DNA of 64,000 nt, taken from positions 3,100,001-3,164,000 of the forward strand of contig JAUTDP010000007.1 in the NCBI GenBank assembly GCA_033439795.1, in the 5' to 3' direction. The stretch is from Sordaria brevicollis. Its lineage: Eukaryota; Ascomycota; Sordariomycetes; Sordariales; Sordariaceae. The translations under genes and the position numbers were made by a program. Under the pieces are notes generated by a model that was not told the DNA's origin, ran no database searches, and saw only the letters and a program-made list of their open reading frames with translations. Position 1 is the first letter of the stretch, and each line of letters opens with the position of its first letter. Below, piece after piece: positions 1 to 13,009 of this stretch.

Positions 1-2537
1 TTGCTTGACAAACACCACTTCGGGAGGCTCTGGAGCTTGGTTAGCAACATATCAACAGCAGCCGTTGATACACAAGGCATGCGCACCAATGGGGTATGAC
101 TGGCTGAATCGAAACTTCAAGCGATAGGTCTCGTTGAGGTAAAGTGGGTTATTGTCGAGGACTCGTATGTCCAAAAGCCACTCTTCTAAGTCGTCCGCGG
201 ATACAAGCTCGATGCCGGGGGGCAGGCCATTCTGGATCTAATGGGCAGGAAGGTGATCGCGTCAGTTGTCGAAATCGAACGCGAGGTTCAGCTTGTCCTG
301 TTCTATGCGAGATCTGTTTGGGAACGCAACTGACCTTAGATAGTTCCTTCCCCAGCCTCTTCGCAGCGAACTGGACCGGCATATTTGCTGAGTGACCACG
401 CGGCGCCGTTGTGTCAGCGCGGGGATTTGTGCTGGATTATAGGCAAACCTCTCGAGACGATAGTGGGAGGCGAGCCGGTAGTCGTAGGTAAGTACGGTAG
501 CGTAGCCGCAAGTTGGCGGGGTTGTGTTTGACCAATCCTGGAGGGGAAGCAAAAGAAGTGACAAACAAAGAGTCGAAAAGAAATGTTGGATAAAAGAGCT
601 AAGCCTGCGCCTGCGGTCCCGTACGTTCAAGATGGGACAGATGAAGTTGTGTCAATTCCAGGATAATCGAGTAGAATGGATCGCACACGCTTGCTCTGGG
701 TTGCAAGGAATTGTTCTGGCCAGGTTCGAGGCTGAGAAGGGGTCTCCGCGACAACCACCACGCACTTTAGAATAGGAATCGACGTCCACAGGTGTTGAGA
801 CCCAGTGCGACAGGAAGGAAAGAGGAAGCTGCAATATGCGCTGGGAGGATTTCGCCCCGGTCGTCTCAATCCACGCGCGGGGGACACCCCAGGGGCATCG
901 ATTGGTCAGTACAACTGCAGGGCTGTGGCTTCCGTTTGGATAACCAAACGCGTTGTTAGACAGCCTTTCGTTTCTTCGGTGAGCGAGCTGTCCAACACTT
1001 CCATCCCCTCCTATAGGTTACCTCAAGGTTGCGTTCCGGCGGGTTGTGATCTCATGAAGGGGGATCCGCGCTGGGGCCATAGATCATGTCATTGTCACGC
1101 ATGGAAGATCAAGAGTTGCGACTTTGGCAAGTTGGTATATGGGAGGGTGAAGCTGAAGGGGATATAGAAAAACGGTCCCTTTGGTCCCATATCCGTCATT
1201 CCTAAAGCATAGAATCAGGTACTAGTCCGAGAACGAGGTTGTACAGACCAGGCACAAATATCAAACTGATGAAGCCAAGCCACAACGCAGGAAGAGTAAG
1301 ACCTATACTATTAACTGCAGCTATTGTTGATGGGTAAGTTGACCAAAAGAATACGTATAAAGATACGAAAGTTGTTCTAGAACAGGGGGTGAAGGAGATG
1401 CTTTGAGAGAAAAGTGGACCGCCAATCTGATATTGATCGGAAACTCGAGCAGACTTCCGAGTGACTATGTATTACAGCCTTTTGGAACTGATGAGCATTG
1501 AATCTCGGGCTTCAGGCTCCAGCCATCTCAAACGAGCCTAAATCTAGCTCTGTATGTGAGGTCTAGGTAGTGACTGGTGTCCATGATGAAGGAATCCATC
1601 GGTGAGCTTCCTGTCTCACAGGATCCCGTTGGGAATTGCGCCTAACCCGCGATGGTGGTCGGAAGATTTGAGATGCTCAAAGTCAAGTTACCTCAGGTGG
1701 AAGTTCACAATGTCTGTTTGGTCCTTTTGACGGCATTCAGGGCTGCATCTCTAGCACAACGAACCCGACAGACAGCCCAAAACTCCTCCAGGGGGCCCAA
1801 AGAACACTCCCGTCACTCATGACCCCAGTCGGCAAAGATCCCACTGCCCATACCCCTCCCCAATCACAGGCACGCCAAGACCATATGGTGCCCCTCTTTG
1901 CGCACCCTAGGGGACATGGCGGTTCGTGGGCTGAGCACCTCACGGCCTCCTTCATAGCCCACCTGCTCGCCTGCATCTTGCTCGCGCCCTGTCGCATTGG
2001 ATGCCTTCAAGTTTTATGTTGTTGTAGCGGTAGCTCAACCTAAAGAAACCAAAGCACCAGGGGGGTCTCAATGGAATCACCAACAACTGGCTGTATCTTG
2101 CGAAGATCGCCCAAGAGTCGGGCCCAAACCAGCCCCAGGCGCTCGTCAAGGTGACCCGCCCGTCTGCTGGAGTGCCGGCTTGGTACTGTGGAATGTGAGT
2201 GACTCGGAGAGAGAGGTGGACGGGATGGGAGGGCCACGGGGTTTGGGTTGATCTCTCTTTCTCATTAAAACTCCCCCGCTCTCATATTCTTCGATTGTGA
2301 AAAGCCGTTCACGTATTGCACCCTTCATCCTTTATTTCGTCCGAAGTGAGGTACATTTCCATAACCCCATACGGTCAGGGCAGTCGCGCACTTGCACAGG
2401 GCTTACAAGTACAGCCCTTCAGTTTGCATTTGCAGGTAAGTAGAGGTACTCCCCTCCATCGTGGAGTTAGTGGGACCTGCCCTCAGCCCGTATGACGCTG
2501 AGCGGATACACCCCAGGTCCCCTATCGTCTTGCCTGA
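1..2537. other. Intergenic, no gene recognised
   Basis: Six-frame reading gives only short overlapping open frames (up to about 120 codons) without family motifs or the low-A third-position bias of the real genes here. I see no tRNA boxes or repeats. It may hold distal promoter sequence of camk-1 or a non-coding transcript, but nothing in the sequence shows this. Confidence 0.55.
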
Positions 2538-2882
2538 CATGTGTACCTCCCGTTCGTCTGCAGCAAGAAACTTGAACTCTGACAGCCGCCTTTCTTGTCC
2601 AGCCCAATCTATTGCTGCCAAGCATCCCCTCGTCTTGCTCTGCCACTCCTTCGCAGCCCATACCCGAATATCAGCTCCTCAGCCCCTCGTCCTGGTCAAT
2701 CACACACCAGCCTACAAAGTTCTTTCCTTCAAACTTCAAAGCTCGACCGGTTCGGTTATCAGTCTGTTAGCCTCCTGTCACCTGCACTCTCGAAGAGCGG
2801 AAGGAAGAGAATCAAGCAGCTCTTCCCCCATCCCCATCCGTCCACCACGCCTTCTTGGTTCGTTTCTTGAAACATCAACACC
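2538..2882 (+). promoter_or_regulatory. Probable camk-1 leader with long upstream ORF
   Basis: Pyrimidine-rich stretch directly upstream of the camk-1 start, typical of a Neurospora leader. An ATG at 2538 opens a frame of about 115 codons that closes with TGA at 2884-2886, overlapping the camk-1 ATG as ATGA. If the transcript starts upstream of 2538 this would be an overlapping upstream ORF. The transcription start is not visible, so the regulatory role is inference. Confidence 0.35.
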
Positions 2883-4581
<1,699 letters not shown>

Positions 4582-6465
4582 GAGAACTTGTATTGGAAAA
4601 TGGGGCGATAGGCAATTGGGAGGGGGGGAAACTTGTCGTCGCTGTTTCCATTGAAGTTGTTTGATACCACAGCATGAACATCTCAGGATGCATGCGGATA
4701 TGACACGAGTGGAGTGGGCACATTGCACGTTTTGGCTTGGGGATCAGATCTGGTTGACGGCTCCATGACAATCTTGGGCTCTCTATATTTGATATTGGGT
4801 TTGAGCGCTTTCATTTCGAAGTATATCCGGAAGAGGGGCGGAAAGAACAGGATTATGCGTTTCTTTCCGATCGATCATATTGATCACGGGCAGACATGCT
4901 AGCGGTTTATAAGCGTTGAATATAGTATAAGCAACCATTTTTATCGACCCCCCAATGGGCCACTGGTGCCATCTCATCATTGACGAATTTATCCAGCTGT
5001 TTGTCTGCTCATGTTAGCGTAGCTTTGTCGCTCAGCCTTTTGCTGAGGAAGATGGGAAGATGGGAAGATGTGTGTATGTCACGAACCATCTTGAAGAACT
5101 CTCAAGACCAATAATGCTTGTAGATGACAGCCGGAGTATTTACAGTAAGCTGGACCTCACTTCTCTAGTACATGCTCAAGTCATTTTAATGCAGAGTAAG
5201 CCTTTGATGTTGAGTTGCGACAGCACCCACAATCCCAGTGCACATAAAGATTGAGCAATACAATAGAACTGGCTCTTCATGCCTAGACGTATTTATTGTT
5301 TGATGTCATTCCCATACGACCTACATAGGTATAAAACGTAGTCGGCATGCGACTCATTCATAAGGGACTTCAATTTTTAAGTGAAATATCTTCCGTCAGA
5401 TGAGTGAAATACCGTTGCCAGGATGGCATTTTTTGTCTTGGCTTTTGTTCCAAGAAGTGAAACCACAGTAAGAGATTCACGGCGGAATTATGTTTGAGCT
5501 GAATGGCTTGAAGCTAATTTTAAGTGTGCGTACCTCTTCTCTTTGCTTTTGTGTCTTCCCTTGCTTTACTCCGCCTTAGATTGTTCTCAGACGGGAATCA
5601 CGTTTGGTATGAGACTTTAGTTCAATGAAACTAGGCTTCATGTGGTCCTCAATGTTTACTTTTACTCATTCATGCGCCAGAATATTATTACGCTGAGTTT
5701 GTTGCCGATTCATTGCAATGGTGTGTGTGTGTGTGTGATCAACGGACTACTATCGGTACGTACGTGAAATGCCAATGGAACAAAACGGGAGAGTAAAGAA
5801 GAAATTGAGCAGTAATGACGAATTCAAAGATGTGAGCGGTGTGTCCATGGTATTTGATATTGTGTGTTTACATATCAAGCCAAATGTAACTTACAACAAA
5901 AGTGCATATATCTCTTCCCAGTTTCACCGTTGATCCTCTTTCCCACTCAACCAACACCAAGTCAAGTCAGATTGCCCCGCCCGCGCCCAATAATTAGAAA
6001 AGAAGATTTGATAAACGATGATATGTACACGGAAGATGAAGAAAATCCCAAAACAAATGTAACACTGAACTCCTTCGCCATGTGATAGATAAAAGACAAC
6101 AAATTGACTCCGCCGATCCCCCAGATTTGATGACAAAGATGATGATGATGATAAACTCCCAACCCCGGTCTAGCTTCCTTGCAACCAAATTGCAGACAGA
6201 TTTGGTACAGATATAGAACAAGATTGACTCCTGTGTAGTACAAGGCAATTTTGGATGATGATCGCAGAGTGTGTGGGGGGTCTTTTGTGGTCCCCGTAAT
6301 GATCCCCGGTTGAAGATGATGATGTTGGAAAGAAAAGACTGTTCATTTAACTTTCATGCACGAACTTTTTGGTCCCCCTGCCCCGGCCCGGTCTAATGAT
6401 GCGATGATAAGATGGAAATATGAATGAAATGCCGGACGGCGATCATTAGATTTCATTTTGGAGTT
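4582..6465. other. camk-1 3' region and convergent intergenic DNA
   Basis: AT-richer non-coding DNA between two convergent genes. Open frames are short and unbiased. It should contain both 3' UTRs. A short GT microsatellite lies at 5720-5736. Nothing else recognised. Confidence 0.55.
5720..5736. repeat. (GT)n microsatellite
   Basis: Perfect alternating GT run of 17 nt, read directly. It lies in the intergenic space downstream of camk-1. Confidence 0.9.
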
Positions 6466-7740
6466 TTAGGCGGGGGTTAGCTCCGCCAAGACGGTTTCGC
6501 ATAACTCTTCGTACCGTTGGGTATCGAATCGCTTGCGCTGCCAACCATCCTTGCGCAACCGCTCAATGCGAGCTTGCCTGTCGAGAGCGCGAAGCTCCTC
6601 CTTGCCAACACCACTTCCTCGGGTGGGCGACTTGGGAGGTTCGGTCGCCATGGCTTCGAGTTGCTGGTCGAGATTGGCCGAGTGCCTCTCGAGCTGTTCG
6701 CGGAGCTCGTGCAGCTGATCACGGAATCGATCAATGGATTTTGTAATGTTGAGGGTGTCGTCATCCTCCTCACAGTTCTCGAACTGTTGGGTCTCCGTGT
6801 TGATCGGTAGAGGGAGCTCGACTTCCTGGAACTTCGATGCCGGTACTTCAGGAACTTCTTCTTGGCGTGTGTTTGTAGCCGGGAAACAGCCAAAGCCCAT
6901 GCCCAAAGTTGGTGAATCTGGACGAACCCTTGGCTCGGAGAAGCCGAAATCGAACTCCTCGTGGGGAACCGAGAATGATACCTTCTTGGTACGCTTTGTC
7001 GGGTTGGCCGACTCTGTATTGCTTGCCAGATCCTCTTGAGAGAAAACAGAACTTGTTGGTGATGACATGCGGGTCTCTGGGGTCCATGCCCGCGAGTCGA
7101 TAGATGAGCTGATAGAGCTGGTGGGGGAGTGGCAGCTGGATCCAGAAGAGGAGAATGTGCCAGAAGAGCGCCATGCTTGCTTGAGAACAGAGTTCTCAGC
7201 AGCACTTATAAGTGAAGCAGCCTGTTCGAAGTTTGTGCGAGCCTGCTGAAGGAGGGTGGTGCGGAACATGGAGGCCGTAGGCAGAGGTCGGGCGCAGATT
7301 TCCATACACGTAGCCGCGTAGAAGTGGAGGTAGATCAAGTAAAGAGGTTCAACGCGGATATCTTCCTTGTCTTTAATGCTGTCCAAGATTTCGATACACC
7401 GCGCTGAGCATGCCCTGTACCTTTTGCCAATGTGTAGCTTCTTGATCTCGACGATAGCTCGCTTCCACTCTTTGCGGTTCTGTGGTAGAGCAATAGTGGG
7501 CGGAAGAGCTGGAGACGTAGGAGCGGGTGTTGAAGAGGCAGAGGCACGGGCGGGTACAGGGAGAGACTGTCGCTTAGGTACGCTTTGCTTTGCGAGAGCG
7601 AATGTGGAATCTCTGTTCGTTCTGAATGTTCGTTCTGAGGTGTGTCGGCGATGTTGTTGGGGCTGTGGCTGTTGCTGTTGTGTGGGCACAAGACTTGTCC
7701 GCTTGTTCGACCCAAGCATAAGAGGAATCAATCCGGCCAT
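6466..7740 (-). CDS. Unknown conserved fungal protein, 424 aa
   Basis: Single-exon gene. The start is the ATG at 7740 (MAGLIPLMLGS), with context AAAAATGGC; the open frame continues 17 codons upstream but only from a TTG. The N-terminus is basic with a Gln-rich patch (QQQQPQPQQ). Residues about 85-190 form a helical domain rich in Cys, Tyr and Leu with a repeat-like look, possibly TPR or MIT-like. The middle is Ser/Thr-rich and disordered. The end carries two predicted coiled segments rich in Arg, Glu and Leu (about 340-380 and 395-424). I do not recognise the family by name; similar proteins are expected in other Sordariomycetes. Function unknown. Confidence 0.8.
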   Translation of the reverse strand: MAGLIPLMLGSNKRTSLVPTQQQQPQPQQHRRHTSERTFRTNRDSTFALAKQSVPKRQSLPVPARASASSTPAPTSPALPPTIALPQNRKEWKRAIVEIKKLHIGKRYRACSARCIEILDSIKDKEDIRVEPLYLIYLHFYAATCMEICARPLPTASMFRTTLLQQARTNFEQAASLISAAENSVLKQAWRSSGTFSSSGSSCHSPTSSISSSIDSRAWTPETRMSSPTSSVFSQEDLASNTESANPTKRTKKVSFSVPHEEFDFGFSEPRVRPDSPTLGMGFGCFPATNTRQEEVPEVPASKFQEVELPLPINTETQQFENCEEDDDTLNITKSIDRFRDQLHELREQLERHSANLDQQLEAMATEPPKSPTRGSGVGKEELRALDRQARIERLRKDGWQRKRFDTQRYEELCETVLAELTPA

Positions 7741-10700
7741 TTTTGCGTTGCCAACCGGCTCTTCGATATGTGTTGATACCGTTCCTTCCAAATGACAGTC
7801 GATGTCGTTGATACTCGTCCTTCAACGCGGAAAAAACTTGCAGATACGGAACGCTCAAGATTTCACCCCAGCTGCGGAGAGCTAAGAATCCGATAACTGA
7901 TGGTGGGCGGAACAAGTTGTTGATAAAGACAAGAGGTCGACTGCGGGGGGCAAGGAAGATGCCTGAGATAATACGGGGTGACAATGGAGTGGAAGCCGTT
8001 GGCTTATCAGCGGGAAAGCACGGGGAATTTGCTGTGGTAACCCGGGAGAGGCCTTGTTGATGTCTGGTCGGTAACTGGGGATGGGTTGTCAAAGATGCCG
8101 TGGTTGGAGACGGGGTCTCTGGCCCTTATCACTGCACGTTGATATGCTGTCGAAACCGACGAGGAGTATCGAAATCGACGTGTCGTTCAACAAATATGCC
8201 GAGCAACTGAACTGCTATGTAGGTAAGTCGAGGCGAAGTTTTTAGTTTTCGACGACGACCAATGAGTGTGGTGTTCTTGTTTGCAGGCTGGTGATAGCTC
8301 TACTATCGACGGTTGGTTTCCGTTGATTGGACAATCGGTTGCTGTTAGTGATGTTGCTGTTGGGTGGTGTGAAAACGAATGGACGGCACACGATCTGTCG
8401 AAAGAAAGAGACAGGAGGTTGATGCCAGGACGAAGGACGTCTGATTATCGAGTTGAGACTGAAGAGCGAGGAGGATGGTGACGGAGGTGGGATGAAAAGA
8501 CGGCAATGGATGGGACCCCAGGGACGGTATATTGGAATTGGGAAAGGTTATGGAAGCATGGATGGGAAGCACGGGGCACGTACCTGAGCCGGGGCTCACA
8601 CATCGGTTGCACTGGTGGTGGGACGCACCCGGGCCGGTGACGAGAGATTTTCCATTGATTTGCCAGGGGTCCCGTTTGGGCAAGCGGGTGGGGACACAAT
8701 GGGACGCTATCCCTTTATCGCGCTGGCGGCATTCTTACGCGACACTAGGCGAAGCTAGGGCGTACCGTCCCTCTGGCATTTCCGGTTGCTTTTTTCTCAC
8801 TGTCCGTCGGAGTGCAGTCAGCAGTCAGTCACTGCACCAGCTGCAGCTCGCCAAACAATAGGCGTGGTTTTCGGCGTGTTTGTCGTCCCTGCCACTTTGC
8901 TGCCACTTCCATGACACCCGGCAAGCACGCAGGGCACCCACCAAAAGGGGAGTCTACATGGGCCTGAGATGGGGAAGCACGACCTGAATGTGGATGCCCT
9001 CGCAGACCTCGCTCGAACATGTGGAACCTTGGGCTGGCCGTCGAGGTTCCTGGCGATGGAGCAGGCGAGTGCGTGGATGGGGACGCTGATGGAGCCCCCG
9101 ACACTGGCGTACTGCACCGAACAATCACGGAAGCGGTCCAAAATAGCAGCGAAAAAATCATGCGAAGCAGCTGGAACTTCGCCTGGAACTCTCAGGACTC
9201 CCAGCGGCGCGGGCGGTCATTTGGTGTGATTTTGGGGACCCCAGAATTCCATGAGACACACGCATCTGGGCTCTCCCAACGGTGGAACCAGACACACCAC
9301 ACAGTCTCGACAATCGGCGTACGAGATTGGGTGATTTGGAAAACACGAGGATGAGAGAAACAGCCAGAGGTCGGGTCCGTGCCAGTTAACCGATCATCAT
9401 CGCATCTCCCACACACCGGAGCCACCACAGTCACCACTCGCTCGCTCCCACCTCCCGACTGCACACGCAAAGCACACAAGCACAGGCACAGACAGGCACA
9501 GCAGCAGCAGGGCACATGCACGCTGCAGGTCCGAGGCTTTCATGATTCGAGGCCACTGAGCGACACTCCGAGAGGCACGCATGATGGGCGGGGACGGCTA
9601 TCGCGGTGTGGAGGTTGGACGAGGTTTGGACGTGTGGGAGCTCTTTTTACCCCTGAGCATCCCGCACATCTTGCACCTGTTATGCAGCTTCAGGCTTCCG
9701 GCTAGTCACCAACACGGGATAGCGTCGAGATTCGCGATGGCTTCCTTGCTTTTCTGGCTAGGACCACTTGGGAAGCTGAGTTTGCAGCCGGCAGTCCGGG
9801 TTCAGGGACCCGACGCTTACGATTCGTCCTTTCCTTGTGCCATTAATCCTCTTCGGGTCACTATCGACGCTGTCCCCGGCTCGAGTGACAGTACGTACCG
9901 CACAGAAGCATCGAGCATCGTGGGACAGGTCAGAAAGTTGACAAGATGGGTGATGTCCGAAAGCCGGAAACCAGAGTCAGGTTCCCGTACCTTGCTAGCT
10001 TGCTTGCCTTGAGCAAAGCTTTTCTTTCTGTCCCTCCAGCTACACTGTTGACAGTGTGCACACCGCAACCCACCAGGACTGACAGAATTCCAACGTTCCG
10101 AACTAGACATCTGGATTTCTTGTTCTGGCCACCAACTGCCCGTGTTCTACTCGCTACGGCTGAAGGCTGTGTCGATTCTCGGGAAGCCATCACGGTTACA
10201 CTAGACATTCTTCACCAGCCTCGTCACCCGAGAGGCGCCAGTGGACAGCCTGCCGTGATCTCCAACAACCCAACGCCACGGGGTGTGATATTTCTTGACG
10301 TTTCTTCTGCCCTCCAGGCCCTCTTCAGCTTCTGACCTTGATTGCTCACCTAAACCTCCCTCTAGTGCCAAAGGAATCCATAGTTTCAACAAGGTCAGGG
10401 CTCAATTGGGTGGTAACCAGAGCGATCATGGATCCAATGTGCGGTGTGCGAGTTCCACTCGGCCCGCATGCTTTGTGATGTCGCACTCCGGTCGGGTCGT
10501 CGTTATCTGGAACTCCGGAAGAGAACCCACGGTCCCAGCCCCTCTCCGCTCCAACACCACCCCGGTGAACTTGAAGATCAGGACTACCTGAAAGCGGGAT
10601 GGAAAGCGCGGACTGCTCAAAAATCCAGCCATTGCGCAGAATCAGATACATATGGTTTGTGGCTGGTACACAACAGCAGACACTGCCATACGAGGCGTCA

Positions 10701-10908
10701 TCGAAGTTGAAAGGTTCGCTCCTTTCAAGACGCGATATATGAGCAACAGCCAGCCACTCCGGGAGCTTCTAGTTCTAAGGTCATCAGTGTACACAAAAAG
10801 ATGAAACTTGATTCAGAGCCGGGTGCGAGGTTACCTGACTGTAGTCGAGCTGTGATAGTAAGTCGACCATCCTATATATCTTGACTCAACTTTCAGCGAC
10901 ACATGTAA
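7741..10908. other. Gene-poor intergenic region
   Basis: About 3.2 kb upstream of the 424-aa gene. All open frames are short, overlap on both strands and lack coding bias. A CA/GC-rich stretch at about 9400-9520 with CAG repeats is the only compositional feature noted. No RNA gene seen. Confidence 0.5.
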
Positions 10909-11825
10909 CCATACGCAAACACTCAACCTGCTACTATTACCATTTCCCCTCACGCACCCATCGACGATGTTTCATGGCAAAGCTTCGATGAGTCTGCTGA
11001 GCACCTCGCTATGACTGCCAAGCGAAAGCGCAACATCAACCAAGTTATCACGATAGGTATCGCTTCGCTGTAAGGGTCCGGAATGCTTCCAGTCATGGAA
11101 AAGCCCGGCGGACTGTGCGTCGGTGGTGAAACAGTCCACTCGATATTTTGACGTTCCCGCGCGCACACCACGCTCTTTCTCTGCTTTGACACCGGGCTTG
11201 AGACAATTCTAACGTTTTTAGGGCAAGCAAAAGAAGTGGCTGCCGGTCAGGGAACGGGCGTTGAAGAAGCTTTGCTTCTAGCGCAGAAACGCCAAGCCGA
11301 GCTGGAAGCGATAGATTCGGGCTGTACGTAAAACGCTCTTGAGGTTGAACAATCGAAGCCCCTCATCTCACCCTACCCCCATTTTACCTGTTCATTCTGG
11401 AATTCTTTATCAGCTTGGAACTCTACGTAGGTAGGTGGGTGAGAGTTTCCTGAAAGTTGTAAGTGGCACCAGTCTCGTGACCCTGAGTTCTTATGCTCAG
11501 TCCCACGACTGAACCGAGAGAAGGTCTCCGGCATATCCAGTCCCAAGTCGCACAAGTGAGCCTCTTATGTCAGCCAGGCTACAGTCAAGATAAGTTCAGT
11601 GAACAAGATGCGACAAACTGGGTGGAAGGCTATGAAAATCGACCGAGAACACAGTGGGACTTCGTTCATCTAAATCAGTCAATTAATTATAGTACTTTGC
11701 CGGACAACGCTGACTATGGCTATAGCAAAACGACTCCGGCAAACATAACAGTCGTTTACATTGGGGGCGGATTCGTAGAGAGTTGTATCATAACAGTTTG
11801 GGAACTTTGGAAAGACAAAAACTAA
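10909..11825 (+). pseudogene. Gene-like fragment, possibly decayed gene
   Basis: Three pieces look like exons. Piece A, 10909-11056, reads a protein-like string including DDVSWQSFDESAEHLAMTAK and ends at a donor-like GGTATC. Piece B begins after TTTTTAG at 11222 and continues in phase to 11323 (AKEVAAGQGTGVEEALLLAQ), followed by a perfect donor GTACGT. Piece C, in the open frame 11493-11825, contains SQDKFSEQDATNWVEGYENR. Upstream of piece A the frame meets TAA at 10906 and I found no clean start. It could be a real small-exon gene with a start I missed, or a remnant. The family is not recognised. Confidence 0.25.
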
Positions 11826-13009
11826 CCTTTGCATATAGACAATCTTCGAAAGTAATGGCGGCTAGTCCATTTTGTTGAATCCAAGACTTTAAATCGAGTT
11901 CTATCTGGGCCTGGAACGCAATTCTTGCTATTGTCGGCCCGGGCTGAACAGGGAGTCCGAAGTGACTCCGGCTTACATAACTTTTCGACAGTCTCCGGGC
12001 TAAAGAACAATGGTTCGATGCCGTGGAATGGCGCACACGGTAGGCTAATCAGCCTTTATCTTTGTTAAGCCTACTAAAACGTTCATTCTGTTAGTTGCTG
12101 TTAGTGTGACTGACATATCATTCCGAAGCTGGTGGTCGGACAATTCTACGGACAATAGCAGAACCAATTGGACTTCTTTCCGAATTCTTTTGTCGCGAAT
12201 CAGGACCCTCGATGATGCTCTCTCAAGGCACCAGCTCTTCAAGACCTAGGCGACAGAATATGAAGAGATAAAATCATGCCAAGTTCCACGAATTTAAAGC
12301 CTGGATATTTCTTCCAAGCATCTCAATGCTCCCCAATATGACGAGTTGGGCATTTGAGCATTGAATCCCCAAAAGCGACTCCGGGTCTATTGCTGTTTTC
12401 GTCTCACGGAACCAGCTATTATAGCAACTTCAATTTGCCGTACCCTCGATCTCCCTATTCGCTAGCTTTTCACTGTTACATTGTGAAATCTTGGCCATCC
12501 AGAGATCGAAGCCGAGACCGTTGAATGGAAAGAAGAGAACGCTTTTCTCAATGTTCCACGCCTTGTGTCTGACAGACGCCAAAAAGAACTATCCTGCCCA
12601 TTTTTAGTCCTCATCTAGACTATTGTCATCAAACTTCCTCGACGGACGAGTCACTTCATCGACCAACCCCTATGTAATACCATCTGTTTGGAAGCCGTTA
12701 TTCGATAGTTCGCCTGCATCGCCGTTCAAGTGGCCCAGCCGGCTGTGGTGGCTGTTGTTTGTTGTTTGTCTTGGTTTCGCAGATCGTTCATCTACATCAT
12801 CGAACTCACGAATATATATCGCCATAGCTCGAATCGTTCGCTCGGTCTTTTCCGTGCTATTTTCTCCCTCGCAGATTTCCTGAACTGCGTCGATCAAGCC
12901 ATCGATGGATTAGATTGGTTGGACGCACCTAGCTTGTTGCACACGCCCGCCCACGTTTGCGCCCCGAGCAAACCAGAGGTTATACCGTCAGAGACAAGGC
13001 ACCACGACA
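11826..13009. other. Upstream region of the MDR transporter
   Basis: Non-coding by eye: no long biased open frame. The last few hundred bases (about 12600-13009) are the likely promoter and leader of the transporter. No specific regulatory motif can be supported. Confidence 0.5.

Noticed and set aside
805..1167. 120-codon open frame on the plus strand
   Set aside because: No motif or bias; overlapping frames of similar size exist on both strands.
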